Position numbers and translations under genes: made by a program
DNA from: Salinicoccus albus DSM 19776
Lineage (GTDB): Bacteria > Bacillota > Bacilli > Staphylococcales > Salinicoccaceae
NCBI RefSeq assembly: GCF_000385175.1
Contig: NZ_ARQJ01000020.1
Span: forward strand, 1 to 64,000
DNA: 64,000 nucleotides
Direction of reading: 5' to 3'
In this document: one piece after another, positions 16,369-26,237 of the stretch
How the letters are laid out: the number at the start of each line of letters is the position of its first letter
How positions within the stretch are numbered: position 1 is the first letter of the stretch
Notes under the pieces: generated by a model
What the model saw: only the letters and a program-made list of their open reading frames with translations
Database searches by the model: none
What the model was told of the DNA's origin: nothing

Positions 16369-16661
16369 TGCGGATGTTGTTTAATATGTTTCAATTCATC
16401 ACATATTATTCCCAAAATGTAACACTTGGAGCAATCTCACAAACAACCGGAACGATTGAAAACATCACAAGCGGACTCGTTACACTTGGTGTACCACTCG
16501 GAGCGTTAATGCTTGTTATTGCCGGCATCGTTTGGATGGTGGGCGGTCAGAATGGCCCAAGGCTTGCCAAAGGATTTATTCTCGGCGTAGCAGTCGGGTT
16601 AATCTTAATTTTTGCCGCTGATGCACTTGCTTCATGGGTCGCCAGTCAAGCCAGTTTTTAG
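16368..16661 (+). CDS. VirB2/TrbC-like small membrane protein
   Basis: 97 residues with two hydrophobic helices (GVPLGALMLVIAGIVWMV and FILGVAVGLILIFAADAL) joined by a short polar loop GGQNGPR. This is the VirB2/TrbC pilin-like pattern found near the head of Gram-positive conjugation operons (compare TrsB/TraB of pSK41). Such proteins form surface or channel structures. Coupled to the preceding gene, with AGGAGG upstream. Confidence 0.7.
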   Translation: MRMLFNMFQFITYYSQNVTLGAISQTTGTIENITSGLVTLGVPLGALMLVIAGIVWMVGGQNGPRLAKGFILGVAVGLILIFAADALASWVASQASF

Positions 16662-16703
16662 TGCTTATTTCAAAATAAAAACAATGAAATGCTAGGTATA
16701 AAT

Positions 16704-16735
16704 GATAGACAGTCCCGTACTGTCTTTTTTTTATA
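16704..16735 (+). terminator. Hairpin terminator within the transfer operon
   Basis: AGACAGT CCCGT ACTGTCT followed by eight T residues lies between the pilin-like gene and the next transfer gene. Partial read-through would give more pilin-like protein than downstream products. Confidence 0.7.
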
Positions 16736-16766
16736 CCTAATTTTCTAAAACGAAAGGAGCGGAAGG

Positions 16767-18752
16767 ATGTCCAATTATCAGGTGCGGTTAATCATTCTGT
16801 CTAAAGCAGACCGAAAATATTTTGGCTATTTAAACATTGATCATAAAAAGTATTATAGTATCGCAGTCATTGATGAATGCTTAAAACATATTCAGGAAGC
16901 AGTCAAACAATCGTTTCAGAAAGCGGTCAAAATTCGTTTTCACTTAGTAGAAAATATCGATGTCGAAGACGGAAAGAAACAAGAAACCGTTGAACTGGGA
17001 ACCTTTGAATATGAAATAACGCCCTCAACCCAATTTTTAAACGAAGATCGTTTTTATCAAATTGCCGAAAAGGAAATTTATCTTAACAGTTCCAATGCTA
17101 ATGAGGCCTACAAAAAAGAAGTGTTAGAAAATATTGCGCAGGCGAAGGAAGTAAAATCACCGAATACAATCAAAAAGCAACGGATTGGCAATATAAAAGA
17201 TACACTCGTCAATAAGTGGTTGGGTAAGCGAATCGATGTAACGGAACCCGATCATCAGTCTGAGAATAGTGTTGAGGATTTAGAAGCGAACGGGTCGTCA
17301 GAATCAGAAACAAGGGCAGAAGGGGAGCAAGAAATTGAACAAAAGGTACAGGATGAATTGGAGGAATCCACAGAGGAAACAAACGAGAAGGTTGAGCAGA
17401 ACATTGAAGCAAATGAAAACGGGGAGAGCTCTGATACAGAGGAAACCGTGAATGCAGAATCAGAAGAAAATACCGACACAGAGAAGGAAAAGAAAGTATC
17501 AGTCGATGACGGCTCGACAGTAGATAAAGCAGAAAATGAGTCAGAGAGTGAGTCATCGTTATCATCGGAGGCAGGTCAAACAGAAGCAATGACAATTGCT
17601 CCCGCCGATGCGTTCAATGCCCTGATTGATATTCCGGATTTTCAATTACCGAGGGTCATGTCGAGAGATATATTTTTGAAACAAAGTGATGATCCGGTTG
17701 AAAACAAACGATTATCTTTTTTGTTCGACAGAGAAACACGATTGGCATCATATAAAGAACAACGATTAATCGAGATTTATCATACTTTGGTTGATAACTA
17801 TAATGAGTATCTGCTTGCAAATGAGCAGGATATTGATACAAAACTCGAAGAATATGAACGCTCCCGTGAATCATTTGTTGAAGAATATATTCATGATTTA
17901 AAGGCACAGGTGACGTCAAAACTCGATGATAAAGTTAAAACAGTGGATCAACAGCAACAAGATGAAATGGATGACTTTAAGGCAGAACAAACACAGGCTC
18001 GCCATCGATTTGAAGAACGACAAAATAATGAGCAGGAAGAAATGATTGCTGAATACAAGGAACGTTTGCAAAAGGAAGTGAAAGCTGAAAAAGCAAAAGC
18101 AGAGCAAAAGTTTGAAGAAAAAAAAGAGGCACTTAGAGAAGAATTAAAGCAAAAGGTGCAAGCAGATGTCTACAATTATGTGATGTTAGACAAACAAGCA
18201 CAAATAAAATTGTTAAATGATGAAATCTTTGAATATGACGAAAACACATACAGACAGCTAGATGAAAATATTAATGCATGGAAAACAGATGTTGAGAATC
18301 AGCAACACAAACATCAAACAGCTCAGCATGAAGGTATGGAACAAGCGAAGTATGAAGCAGAAAAAGAAAAGGCTCAGGCAGACATTCTTGCGATGAAAGA
18401 AAAAGATAGGGCACATGAAGCTAATGCTCAACACTTGCAGGCACAGGAACTGGAACAAAAACAAAACGAAATGGCATATAAAAAAGAAGAACAGCGGTTG
18501 AAAGCCATTGAAGTGGATGCAAAGCATAAAGAAGCTGAAGCGAAGAAAAAGGAAGCTGAACGAATGGTTCCAATGAATGTGAGAAAAATTGCAGGCATAG
18601 TCACTGGTGCCGTCCTCGTCTTGTTCATTCTCATTATGTTTGCGTTTCAACTGTTTTTTAACGGGGGCGCAGAAGCAGAAGTGATTAACGAAGCTGAACA
18701 GGCACTCGGACAAATCAATATAATAAGAAGCATTCAGGAGGCAAAGATATGA
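16767..18752 (+). CDS. Large coiled-coil membrane protein of the transfer system
   Basis: 661 residues. An N-terminal domain of about 135 residues is followed by a very acidic Ser/Glu-rich linker (residues 165-280), a long Gln/Glu/Lys coiled coil (about 330-600) and one membrane helix near residues 605-627 (AGIVTGAVLVLFILIMFAF) with a short tail. The overall form is that of a structural or scaffolding component at the membrane. I know no firm family. The ribosome site GAAAGGAGCGGAAGG is strong. The end overlaps the next start by 4 bases (ATGA). Confidence 0.75.
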   Translation: MSNYQVRLIILSKADRKYFGYLNIDHKKYYSIAVIDECLKHIQEAVKQSFQKAVKIRFHLVENIDVEDGKKQETVELGTFEYEITPSTQFLNEDRFYQIAEKEIYLNSSNANEAYKKEVLENIAQAKEVKSPNTIKKQRIGNIKDTLVNKWLGKRIDVTEPDHQSENSVEDLEANGSSESETRAEGEQEIEQKVQDELEESTEETNEKVEQNIEANENGESSDTEETVNAESEENTDTEKEKKVSVDDGSTVDKAENESESESSLSSEAGQTEAMTIAPADAFNALIDIPDFQLPRVMSRDIFLKQSDDPVENKRLSFLFDRETRLASYKEQRLIEIYHTLVDNYNEYLLANEQDIDTKLEEYERSRESFVEEYIHDLKAQVTSKLDDKVKTVDQQQQDEMDDFKAEQTQARHRFEERQNNEQEEMIAEYKERLQKEVKAEKAKAEQKFEEKKEALREELKQKVQADVYNYVMLDKQAQIKLLNDEIFEYDENTYRQLDENINAWKTDVENQQHKHQTAQHEGMEQAKYEAEKEKAQADILAMKEKDRAHEANAQHLQAQELEQKQNEMAYKKEEQRLKAIEVDAKHKEAEAKKKEAERMVPMNVRKIAGIVTGAVLVLFILIMFAFQLFFNGGAEAEVINEAEQALGQINIIRSIQEAKI

Positions 18753-19492
18753 CAACATATCAATCATATATTGCTAACATTAATAAAGCAACGCTAATAG
18801 ATTGTGAGCCAATCCCTTCATCTTTGTTTGAATCTAGTGACCTATCATTTCATGTGGTTGTGGAAATTGAACAAAGACATCACCGAATCAAAGTTGATGA
18901 AAGGGAAAAGGATATTGTTTTAGAAAAAATTCAAATTGGGGATGAAATCATCATCTTTGAAGAACATTTTGATAATACAGAACGAAATGACATTATCATT
19001 GATAATGAGTCAATTTTAAAAAACGATGATGGGAATGTGAAACAAGTGAATCACATTTTAAATGCAGAAGGCAGTGCATTTGATGCTGATGCGTATGAAC
19101 ATCTATACAATGCACTAGAATACACGTATGATCGCATGACTGAAGCAGTAAAAGAAAATGTAGAAACCATTTATTTATATCTGAATACGTTAGCGGATTT
19201 AAAGAATGGACAAACAGTTAAAGTTGGCACCGAAGCGTTAATCCGGCAGTCGATTGGCTATGCCCTAAAACAGGACATCTCTTTTGAACAATTGATGACA
19301 TGGTTTGATTTAGAACAAACGGATAATATTAAAACCGTAATGAATGATACAGACAGCGATGTGAAAGAAGAATTTTTCAAAACATTAGTTTCAACAAAAA
19401 GTCAGTTAAACTTATCGGAAACAGAGATTTTTCAATGCTTTAAAAATCTAAATGTATCAAAGGAGGCAGGTGCATATGTTGAACAAACATAA
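18749..19492 (+). CDS. Hypothetical transfer-operon protein
   Basis: 247 residues, acidic and apparently cytoplasmic, with no signal peptide or membrane helix. It begins MTTYQSYIANINKATLID. It overlaps the preceding gene by ATGA and encloses, near its end, a strong ribosome site for a tiny frame that leads into the VirD4 gene. No family is recognised. The location directly before the coupling protein may mean a role in substrate recruitment, which is inference only. Confidence 0.7.
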   Translation: MTTYQSYIANINKATLIDCEPIPSSLFESSDLSFHVVVEIEQRHHRIKVDEREKDIVLEKIQIGDEIIIFEEHFDNTERNDIIIDNESILKNDDGNVKQVNHILNAEGSAFDADAYEHLYNALEYTYDRMTEAVKENVETIYLYLNTLADLKNGQTVKVGTEALIRQSIGYALKQDISFEQLMTWFDLEQTDNIKTVMNDTDSDVKEEFFKTLVSTKSQLNLSETEIFQCFKNLNVSKEAGAYVEQT

Positions 19493-19550
19493 TTTTAAAA
19501 CTAATGTTGATTTCACTACATCTTTTGAAAATGATCGGAGTCGATTCTGA
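19476..19550 (+). CDS. Possible 24-residue coupling ORF before virD4
   Basis: ATG 19476 follows AAAGGAGGCAGGTG and reads MLNKHNFKTNVDFTTSFEND then RSRF and TGA. The stop overlaps the virD4 start (TGATG). With no other ribosome site before virD4, this frame probably delivers ribosomes to that gene. Confidence 0.45.
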   Translation: MLNKHNFKTNVDFTTSFENDRSRF

Positions 19551-22363
19551 TGATTTCTCTGTTCAGTTCTATACGGCAGTCGATTGACTGGAAGAGGTTC
19601 AAATTCAAGACGTTCAAATTCAATTACGATATTAAAAAACAAACTGAAAATAAACAGACACACCGACTAAATATCCGAGCGATTGTAGCAAACCCTTACA
19701 CTCTAATTGCGGGTGGGGTATTCGTGACAATCGCTTTTTTATTTGTCATCAATGCGTTTGTGAACCTGATTGATTCCACAGTAACAGGCATACAAACTAT
19801 TGACTTTAATCAATCCTTTGAAACTAATACGGTGCAGATGCAGTCCAGTATTTTGACGTTTGATCATTTCACACAGTTATCTCAATTTACAACAATATTA
19901 CTCATTGCTTTAGTCGTGAGTGTACTATATGTAGCGTATAAATTATACGAAATTCATCGGCGCTATCGAACACTAAATATCGGACAGAAAGGCGATAGCC
20001 GATTTACGACACTTCAAGAGATGAAAGATATTTATCGGATGGTGCCACATAGAGATGAATCTTATACAGGTGAAAGTGGTTTTCCAATTTCTCATTATCG
20101 AGATCGTTATTTTATTGATGATTCCACTTCTAATACCTGCATCATCGGCACATCCCGATCAGGGAAAGGGCAGACTGCGGTGTTTCCGGCAATCGATCTG
20201 GATTCACGGGCAGAACGGCAACCCTGTATGCTTGTCGGAGATCCCAAAGGTGAGTTGTATTCAGCAAGTTATAAGCCGCTGAATGCGCGTGGGTATGATG
20301 TCTATGCATTAAACCTGCTCGATCCGGATAACGGCATGAGTTATAATCCACTTGAAATTATCAAGCAGTCCTATGAAAAAGGCGATTATGCACAGGCACA
20401 AGCCGATTGCTCCACACTCACGAATTCACTATTCATGGGAAAAGGGGATAAGGGCGATCCATTTTGGGATGCTTCGGGTGCCAACCTAACTAACGCCCTT
20501 ATTTTAGCAACAGTTGAAAAATGTTATCGAGAAAAAAGTCCCGAGCAAATTACGATGGGTAACGTTTACCGCATGCTACTTGAATTGGGGCAAGTCGAAG
20601 AAGACGAGGAAGGAAATGAATCGAGTAAACTCGATGAATATTTTGAGAAACTGCCGCCGGACCATATTGCCAAGCCATCTTTTGCGCAATTGAAATTCTC
20701 TAAGAACAATACACGAAGTTCGATCTATGCGGTGACTACCGGTAAATTAGAGATATTCAGCCGCATTCAAATTGACAAAATGACTTCAAAAAATTCAATT
20801 GATTTCAATCGGATTGGGTTTAACAAGCGGATGTATATGTATTTTACAGAAGGCTATGCGTTTGAACGGGGCGAAATCATTTTTAAATCTGAAGATACTC
20901 ATCCGATTAAAGAGACGTTTCAGGTCGATGCCTTCGGTTCTGCATCCATCAATTTTGATGAACAGTTAGAAGATGGGGATATGATTGATATTTATATGAA
21001 TGATCAACAGTATGCCACATACATCTTCCATCAAGTAGCTACCGAGTACAATGAATACACTCAGCAGATGGATTATGCCGAGGAAGCGAGTTTAGAATTT
21101 GTAGAAGCACAGGGCGCATCGTTCTTAACACAAACAAAACTGTACTACAGCAATAAACCCGTTGCCATTTTTATGATTATACCGGATTATGACAGCTCTC
21201 GAAATACCATTGCATCGATATTCATCTCACAGGTCTACACAAACCTTGCCCGAAGTGCGTCATTAACCCGTGACAACAAGTGTCATCAGCGAGTCAAATT
21301 CCGACTGGATGAATTCGGCAACCTGCCGGCGATTCATGATATGGAGACGAATATCACCGTGTCCCTCGGCAGAAACATCTTGTGGGAATTGTATGTGCAA
21401 GGCTATTCACAGCTTGATTCTGTATATGGCAAAGAGACAGCAAGAACCATTAAAAATAATTGTCAAAATCATGTGTATATCATGTCTACAGAAAAAGAGA
21501 CTGCTGATGAAATTTCTGAAAAATGTGGCAAAAAAACTGTGCAATCGACAAACCGTTCGGGTAAAGAGCTCGGCGGTGACATATCCATTACCGACTCAGT
21601 TGAAGCAGAGCCGATCATACTGCCGCAGGAGCTTCTTCAAATGAAAGAAGGCGACACTGTTGTGCTTCGATTTTTAAAACGCAAAGATTTAGACGGAAAT
21701 AAGGTGACAGCATATCCTATAAAAAATACGGAATTATTGTCGATGCCGTTTGCCTATCAGTTTTTATCTCACACATTTGATGATGACACAGCATTAAGTG
21801 ATTTTGATATCCCATCAAACCACCGTATGCTTCAAATTAAAGATATCTTGATTGACTGGAGCGGACGAATGACACAGAACCAGCCATCCTATTTGTCAGA
21901 ACTTCAATTATCACCAGATCAATTAGAACGTTTAAAAGGTTACATTCAAAGTATCGGCGGCGGTAATGACGCCTTTGAAATGCTGAAACGCAAGGAAACA
22001 AAGGAAGCATTTGAGTCCGTTATATTGAACTTTTCAGCAAACCTGAAAATGGATGATAAAGAAAAAGCGAAAGTACAGGTGTTAGAGGCAGTCAATCGAA
22101 TTATCAATGATGAAGCCGATGACAGCAATTCACAGCAAAGCACTGAAACAGATATATCGGGAAATGACGAACTGTTTTTAGATCCGTATCAATTTCCGTA
22201 TCCATTGTACGAACGGTGCTTAGATTATCTTTCGAAATATTTTGATCAGGCGGAGATTTCGGATTTTAAATCCTATCCCGTACAAACATTTAAAAATCAT
22301 ATGAACAATATCGATAAATCATTTATTTATAAAGAGATTGTAGAACATTACCGCAATCATTAA
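19550..22363 (+). CDS. traK: Type IV coupling protein (VirD4/TraG/TrsK family)
   Basis: 937 residues. Two membrane segments (about 53-75 and 110-133) precede the ATPase domain with Walker A GTSRSGKGQT (near residue 200), the VGDPKGELY segment and Walker B FRLDEFGNLP (near residue 583). It recruits the relaxase-DNA complex to the secretion channel and energises transfer. The length exceeds typical VirD4, with an extra insert around residues 420-540 and an acidic C-terminal extension. Start and stop couple it tightly to its neighbours. Confidence 0.93.
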   Translation: MISLFSSIRQSIDWKRFKFKTFKFNYDIKKQTENKQTHRLNIRAIVANPYTLIAGGVFVTIAFLFVINAFVNLIDSTVTGIQTIDFNQSFETNTVQMQSSILTFDHFTQLSQFTTILLIALVVSVLYVAYKLYEIHRRYRTLNIGQKGDSRFTTLQEMKDIYRMVPHRDESYTGESGFPISHYRDRYFIDDSTSNTCIIGTSRSGKGQTAVFPAIDLDSRAERQPCMLVGDPKGELYSASYKPLNARGYDVYALNLLDPDNGMSYNPLEIIKQSYEKGDYAQAQADCSTLTNSLFMGKGDKGDPFWDASGANLTNALILATVEKCYREKSPEQITMGNVYRMLLELGQVEEDEEGNESSKLDEYFEKLPPDHIAKPSFAQLKFSKNNTRSSIYAVTTGKLEIFSRIQIDKMTSKNSIDFNRIGFNKRMYMYFTEGYAFERGEIIFKSEDTHPIKETFQVDAFGSASINFDEQLEDGDMIDIYMNDQQYATYIFHQVATEYNEYTQQMDYAEEASLEFVEAQGASFLTQTKLYYSNKPVAIFMIIPDYDSSRNTIASIFISQVYTNLARSASLTRDNKCHQRVKFRLDEFGNLPAIHDMETNITVSLGRNILWELYVQGYSQLDSVYGKETARTIKNNCQNHVYIMSTEKETADEISEKCGKKTVQSTNRSGKELGGDISITDSVEAEPIILPQELLQMKEGDTVVLRFLKRKDLDGNKVTAYPIKNTELLSMPFAYQFLSHTFDDDTALSDFDIPSNHRMLQIKDILIDWSGRMTQNQPSYLSELQLSPDQLERLKGYIQSIGGGNDAFEMLKRKETKEAFESVILNFSANLKMDDKEKAKVQVLEAVNRIINDEADDSNSQQSTETDISGNDELFLDPYQFPYPLYERCLDYLSKYFDQAEISDFKSYPVQTFKNHMNNIDKSFIYKEIVEHYRNH

Positions 22364-22386
22364 GCAAAAAGGCAGGTGATAAGACG

Positions 22387-25173
22387 TTGGATGTCATTGA
22401 AATCCTACAGGAATATGAAGAATATTTTAAGCAAATGTCAATTATATGGCTTGTATTATATCCGTTGATTTGGTCACTGTTAATCGACGGTTTTTATGAT
22501 ATCGCCATCCGTATGGAGGGGATGCTCGATTCAGTGCTTTCTTTCGGCGGTGTAATGGAAAGTGAGAGTGTGCAGACGTTATATGATTATCTGGTCCCCC
22601 TCGCTTTTATATTTCTAACAATCGCAATCATTGGCATTGCCTTTCAACTCATCACCGGCAAGACAGTGCAAAAAACAAATGTTTTACTAAACATTGTTTT
22701 AGCGGTTGGGGTAATTCTCCTATTGCCATGGGTTGTGTCACAGCTCGGTGAATTGAGTGATGACTTTATCGAGGTCAGTCAAAGCGCCGGTGTAGAAGAT
22801 AATATTGAAGTCAGTTCATTATCTACACAAATCGTTCAGACGAATACACGGGATCTTGTTTATCTTGCTCGCAATGATTTCACGGAAGCTGATAATAACA
22901 TCAACAACACAATCACAGATGGAAATATCAGAAACATTGATTTCGCAGAAGTCATACATCCGAATCCTGATGATAGCGATAATCGAGACTACGGAGAAGA
23001 TGAAAATGGAGAATCAATAAATGAGCATGAAGCTTTCACGAGTAAGCTCGTTGATAATGAAGACGGAGAGGAAACGACGACTGAAATTGAACCGTTTGAA
23101 TTGAGTATCATCGGCGAAATTCCGATATTGAATGAATACTATTATCGGTATACCGGTAACTTCATCAATATGTTTGCCCAACTTGGTATTTTGATCGCTG
23201 TTATGTTGTTTACCAGTTTCAAGGTCATCCGTTTATTCTTTGAAATTGCGTTTGCCAATATCATTGCGCCCTTTGTGGCAACCACAGATTTAAGTACGGG
23301 ACAGCGGACGAAACAATTGCTGAAAGATCTTGTTATCAACTTTACAGTGGTTGGATTAGTGATGCTGGTTTTCAAGCTTTTTATGGTGATGATGAATTAT
23401 TTAAGTACATTAGATGTCAATCCAATCGTTGTCACTGTCATCATGTTCGCCCTCGGTTTGGCAACCATTGATGGTCCGGATCAAGCGAAAAAACTGCTCG
23501 GCGTGGACATCGGTGTCAAAGATGGTTATCAAAACCTTATGTCCGGACTGGCACTCGGCTCTGCCGGAGCGAAAGCAACAAGCGGCGTCCGCAGTCATAT
23601 TGGTAATGAAAAAGATAAACTGAAGGAACAGCAACAAGAAAGAAGAGATCAAAAAGACACAAACTCTGAAAAACTTGCCGGCACAGGCTCAAACAGTAGT
23701 GACAGCAGTGCATACTCTATTGATAATGAACTGAATCAAGCAATGAATAATGACGGATATATGAATAATGCAGAAAATCAAGGGGCATTAGCGGATGCAA
23801 AAGCAGAAGGCTTGTCCACAGACAGTAACTCAGGCAATGGTATAGCGGATACAGACACAAGTAATCAACAAGCACTTGAAAATCTTGTACAAAATGCAGA
23901 TGCCGATTTAGATGATAAAGAAAGAAATGTATTAGAAAAAGTCATCGAAGATGGCAGTGCATCATTAGATTCAGATGAAAGAAAAACCCTTAATTCAATG
24001 ATGAATGATGATGATATCGGAACAGAAGAAAAGCAAGCACTTGTTCAAACGATGGATTCCGGCGACAGTATACCGGATGGAACAAGTAATCGAGATGTTG
24101 TTGAAAATATCGAATCAGCTGGAAACAATTTAATGGAAGATGGAGAAAAGCAAGTGCTTGAGAATCTCATTTCAAACGACAACGGCAATATTTCCGAAGA
24201 CGAAAAGCAAGTGCTTGAAAATCTGATTTCAAATGATAGCGGAAATATTTCCGATGATGAGAAACAAGTGATGGAAAATCTCAAACAAAGCGACAACCTT
24301 GGTACACAAGAAAAACAGGCGATTGAATCGATAATACCGGCGGGTGACAGTAGTCCGGTAGATCAAGATAAAAATGTTTTAGAAAATCTCATCTCAAATG
24401 ATAACGGCAGTATCTCTAATGATGAGAAACAAGTGATGGAAAATCTGATTTCAAATGACAATGGCAGTATTTCTCAAGGAGAAAAGCAAGTGCTTGAGAA
24501 TTTCATTTCAAACGATAGCGGCAATATTTCTCAAGGTGAACGACAAGTAATGGAAGACGTGATCTCCGGTGATTCAATGGATACGCAGAGCAGGCAGATG
24601 GTGCAAACGTTAAGCAATGAGGGTACGATGACCGCACCAGATATTCAACAAAATGTCGTCAGAATGATGAATGACAGCGCAATCGGGTCTCAAGAAGCTG
24701 ATGCAGTGGTCAATACACTACATTCACCATCAACCGCATCGTCAGAGCAAAGAGAAGTTGTAGAAAATGTAATAACCAATCATCCAGACATTGGCACACA
24801 AGATCGACAGGTACTTGAAAATGTTGTGACACAATCGGCTGACATCGGTGCACAAGAACGGCAGGTCTTTGAAAAAGTAATGGAGGCACCTCAAAGTATT
24901 TCTCAAGGTGAACGACAAGTAATGGAAAATGTGGTATCCGGAAATAACAACTTAACTTCAAAAGAACGGACAGCGGTTGAAAATGTGGTACAGCAACATG
25001 CATCTCAAAATGAACCACAACAACACACAACCACTCAAACCTCTGGCAGTCAGGTTGCTCAGACAGAAGATATTGTCCGGAATATGAAAACGAACTTTAG
25101 GACAGATACCGGACAAATGGATAATATTAAGCGGAGACATGAAGCCTTTAATCGAAGGAAAGATAATCAATAA
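22387..25173 (+). CDS. traL: VirB6/TrbL-like polytopic protein with long repeat tail
   Basis: 928 residues, TTG start at 22387 after GGCAGGTGAT. The first 390 residues hold about six to eight membrane helices with an extracytoplasmic acidic loop around residues 125-240, as in TrsL/TrbL channel proteins. The C-terminal half is hydrophilic and built of about 20 degenerate 17-19 residue units with the pattern D-E-K-Q-V-L/M-E-N-L-I-S-N-D. Such a tail is unusual for the family. It lies with the channel-forming proteins of the operon. Confidence 0.85.
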   Translation: MDVIEILQEYEEYFKQMSIIWLVLYPLIWSLLIDGFYDIAIRMEGMLDSVLSFGGVMESESVQTLYDYLVPLAFIFLTIAIIGIAFQLITGKTVQKTNVLLNIVLAVGVILLLPWVVSQLGELSDDFIEVSQSAGVEDNIEVSSLSTQIVQTNTRDLVYLARNDFTEADNNINNTITDGNIRNIDFAEVIHPNPDDSDNRDYGEDENGESINEHEAFTSKLVDNEDGEETTTEIEPFELSIIGEIPILNEYYYRYTGNFINMFAQLGILIAVMLFTSFKVIRLFFEIAFANIIAPFVATTDLSTGQRTKQLLKDLVINFTVVGLVMLVFKLFMVMMNYLSTLDVNPIVVTVIMFALGLATIDGPDQAKKLLGVDIGVKDGYQNLMSGLALGSAGAKATSGVRSHIGNEKDKLKEQQQERRDQKDTNSEKLAGTGSNSSDSSAYSIDNELNQAMNNDGYMNNAENQGALADAKAEGLSTDSNSGNGIADTDTSNQQALENLVQNADADLDDKERNVLEKVIEDGSASLDSDERKTLNSMMNDDDIGTEEKQALVQTMDSGDSIPDGTSNRDVVENIESAGNNLMEDGEKQVLENLISNDNGNISEDEKQVLENLISNDSGNISDDEKQVMENLKQSDNLGTQEKQAIESIIPAGDSSPVDQDKNVLENLISNDNGSISNDEKQVMENLISNDNGSISQGEKQVLENFISNDSGNISQGERQVMEDVISGDSMDTQSRQMVQTLSNEGTMTAPDIQQNVVRMMNDSAIGSQEADAVVNTLHSPSTASSEQREVVENVITNHPDIGTQDRQVLENVVTQSADIGAQERQVFEKVMEAPQSISQGERQVMENVVSGNNNLTSKERTAVENVVQQHASQNEPQQHTTTQTSGSQVAQTEDIVRNMKTNFRTDTGQMDNIKRRHEAFNRRKDNQ
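23870..24996 (+). repeat. Tandem repeat region coding the traL tail
   Basis: Units of about 51-57 bases repeat through this stretch. The best preserved (24120-24560) encode GNISEDEKQVLENLISND with few changes, and the outer units are more diverged. Near-identical DNA units invite slippage or unequal recombination that would alter tail length in frame. Confidence 0.8.
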
Positions 25174-25229
25174 GCGGGCCAACCGATCGCCCGCTTGTTT
25201 GTATGTTGAAAGAAAGGAGTGGTGTTGAG

Positions 25230-25595
25230 TTGGCAAAGGATAAGGAAGAACGAGCGAACGTTTATATCATACCGAAGGATATGATTGCCTCCATGCAGTT
25301 TTTTGGATCAATCACATTGATTGATATTGCTTATCTAGCCGGCTTCTTGTTTCTGGGGATTATTGTTACAAACGTGATGCAGGTCGAAGGCGTGTTTTTA
25401 ACGATTGTAGTTATTGGGTTTCATCTAATTCTCGGAGTGATATGTATACATCGCCCGTATACGAATCCGGACAGACGCTTTATCGCAGTATTGTTTACCG
25501 TATTGATGGATCAGGACAGAAATCAATATAAAGCGATCGATAAACATTATTATAATCAGAATACCAAGGAGGATGAAGATGGGCTTAACCGATGA
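25230..25595 (+). CDS. traC: PrgI-family membrane protein (TrsC-like)
   Basis: 121 residues from TTG 25230 (AAAGGAG ten bases upstream). Two adjacent membrane helices (ITLIDIAYLAGFLFLGIIV and VFLTIVVIGFHLILGVICI) lie between short cytoplasmic ends, with the motif IHRPYTNPDRR after the second. This is the PrgI/TrsC pattern, a VirB3-like partner of the VirB4 ATPase, encoded directly before it in many Gram-positive systems. It overlaps the next gene. Confidence 0.8.
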   Translation: MAKDKEERANVYIIPKDMIASMQFFGSITLIDIAYLAGFLFLGIIVTNVMQVEGVFLTIVVIGFHLILGVICIHRPYTNPDRRFIAVLFTVLMDQDRNQYKAIDKHYYNQNTKEDEDGLNR

Positions 25596-26172
25596 AAAGA
25601 TTGTGAAACAGAAGAAAACACGGATTAAAGATAAAAAGAAAAAGAACGTTCGATACGATCATACAGTTTTAGACATTTTACCGTATAAACAGATAATGGA
25701 CGATGCACAGGCGTTAATTGTTGGTACTGATAATTCTTATTATCAAATATTTCAAATCGTCACTCATGCGTTAAATCTTTCGAATCAGGAAGAGAAGAAT
25801 CGTTTAATGATGCGGTTTGCCAATTTTAATCGGTTAATGGACGCTGATTATAAGATCATATCAACGCTATTTCACATCGATAATTCAAAACAAAAACGAT
25901 ATTGGACAGAGAAAGTAAATCAAGCACAAAATACTGAACAAAGAAAGTACGCAATGGAACAGTTACTGGTGTTGAGTCGGGTCGAAGACGATCCGTCACA
26001 GAAAAACCAAGAACATTTTCTTGTGATAAATGCAAAGACGGTAGAAGATATGCGGAATTTAGTAGAAACACTGTACCGGTCACATAACGGAATGATTGAA
26101 CCACAGCCGTTAAGTTTTGAGAAAAAAGAGCAATTGATATTCAGATTAAACAATCAAAACACAACAAGATAG
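25579..26172 (+). CDS. traD: TrsD/TraD-like transfer protein
   Basis: 197 residues from ATG 25579, chosen because AAGGAGG lies six bases before it; the ATG at 25573 abuts the site. The sequence TVLDILPYKQIMDDAQALIV and QIVTHALNLSNQEEKNRLM resembles the N-terminal domain of VirB4-type proteins, encoded here as a separate gene as in pSK41 (TraD before TraE). It probably associates with the membrane through the PrgI-like and VirB4 proteins. Confidence 0.7.
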   Translation: MGLTDEKIVKQKKTRIKDKKKKNVRYDHTVLDILPYKQIMDDAQALIVGTDNSYYQIFQIVTHALNLSNQEEKNRLMMRFANFNRLMDADYKIISTLFHIDNSKQKRYWTEKVNQAQNTEQRKYAMEQLLVLSRVEDDPSQKNQEHFLVINAKTVEDMRNLVETLYRSHNGMIEPQPLSFEKKEQLIFRLNNQNTTR

Positions 26173-26237
26173 CATTATACCATTATAGTACTATAGCACT
26201 CTAAGATATTAACATTTATATTAGAAAGGATGACTGC

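Noticed and set aside
17209-18767. Several long minus-strand frames across the coiled-coil transfer gene
   Set aside because: They arise from the Glu/Lys/Gln-rich codons of the real gene read backwards and give Leu/Phe/Ser/Cys-rich proteins without start signals.
24120-24560. Regularly repeated DNA considered as a CRISPR array
   Set aside because: The units are contiguous, stay in the traL frame and have no unique spacers or cas genes nearby.
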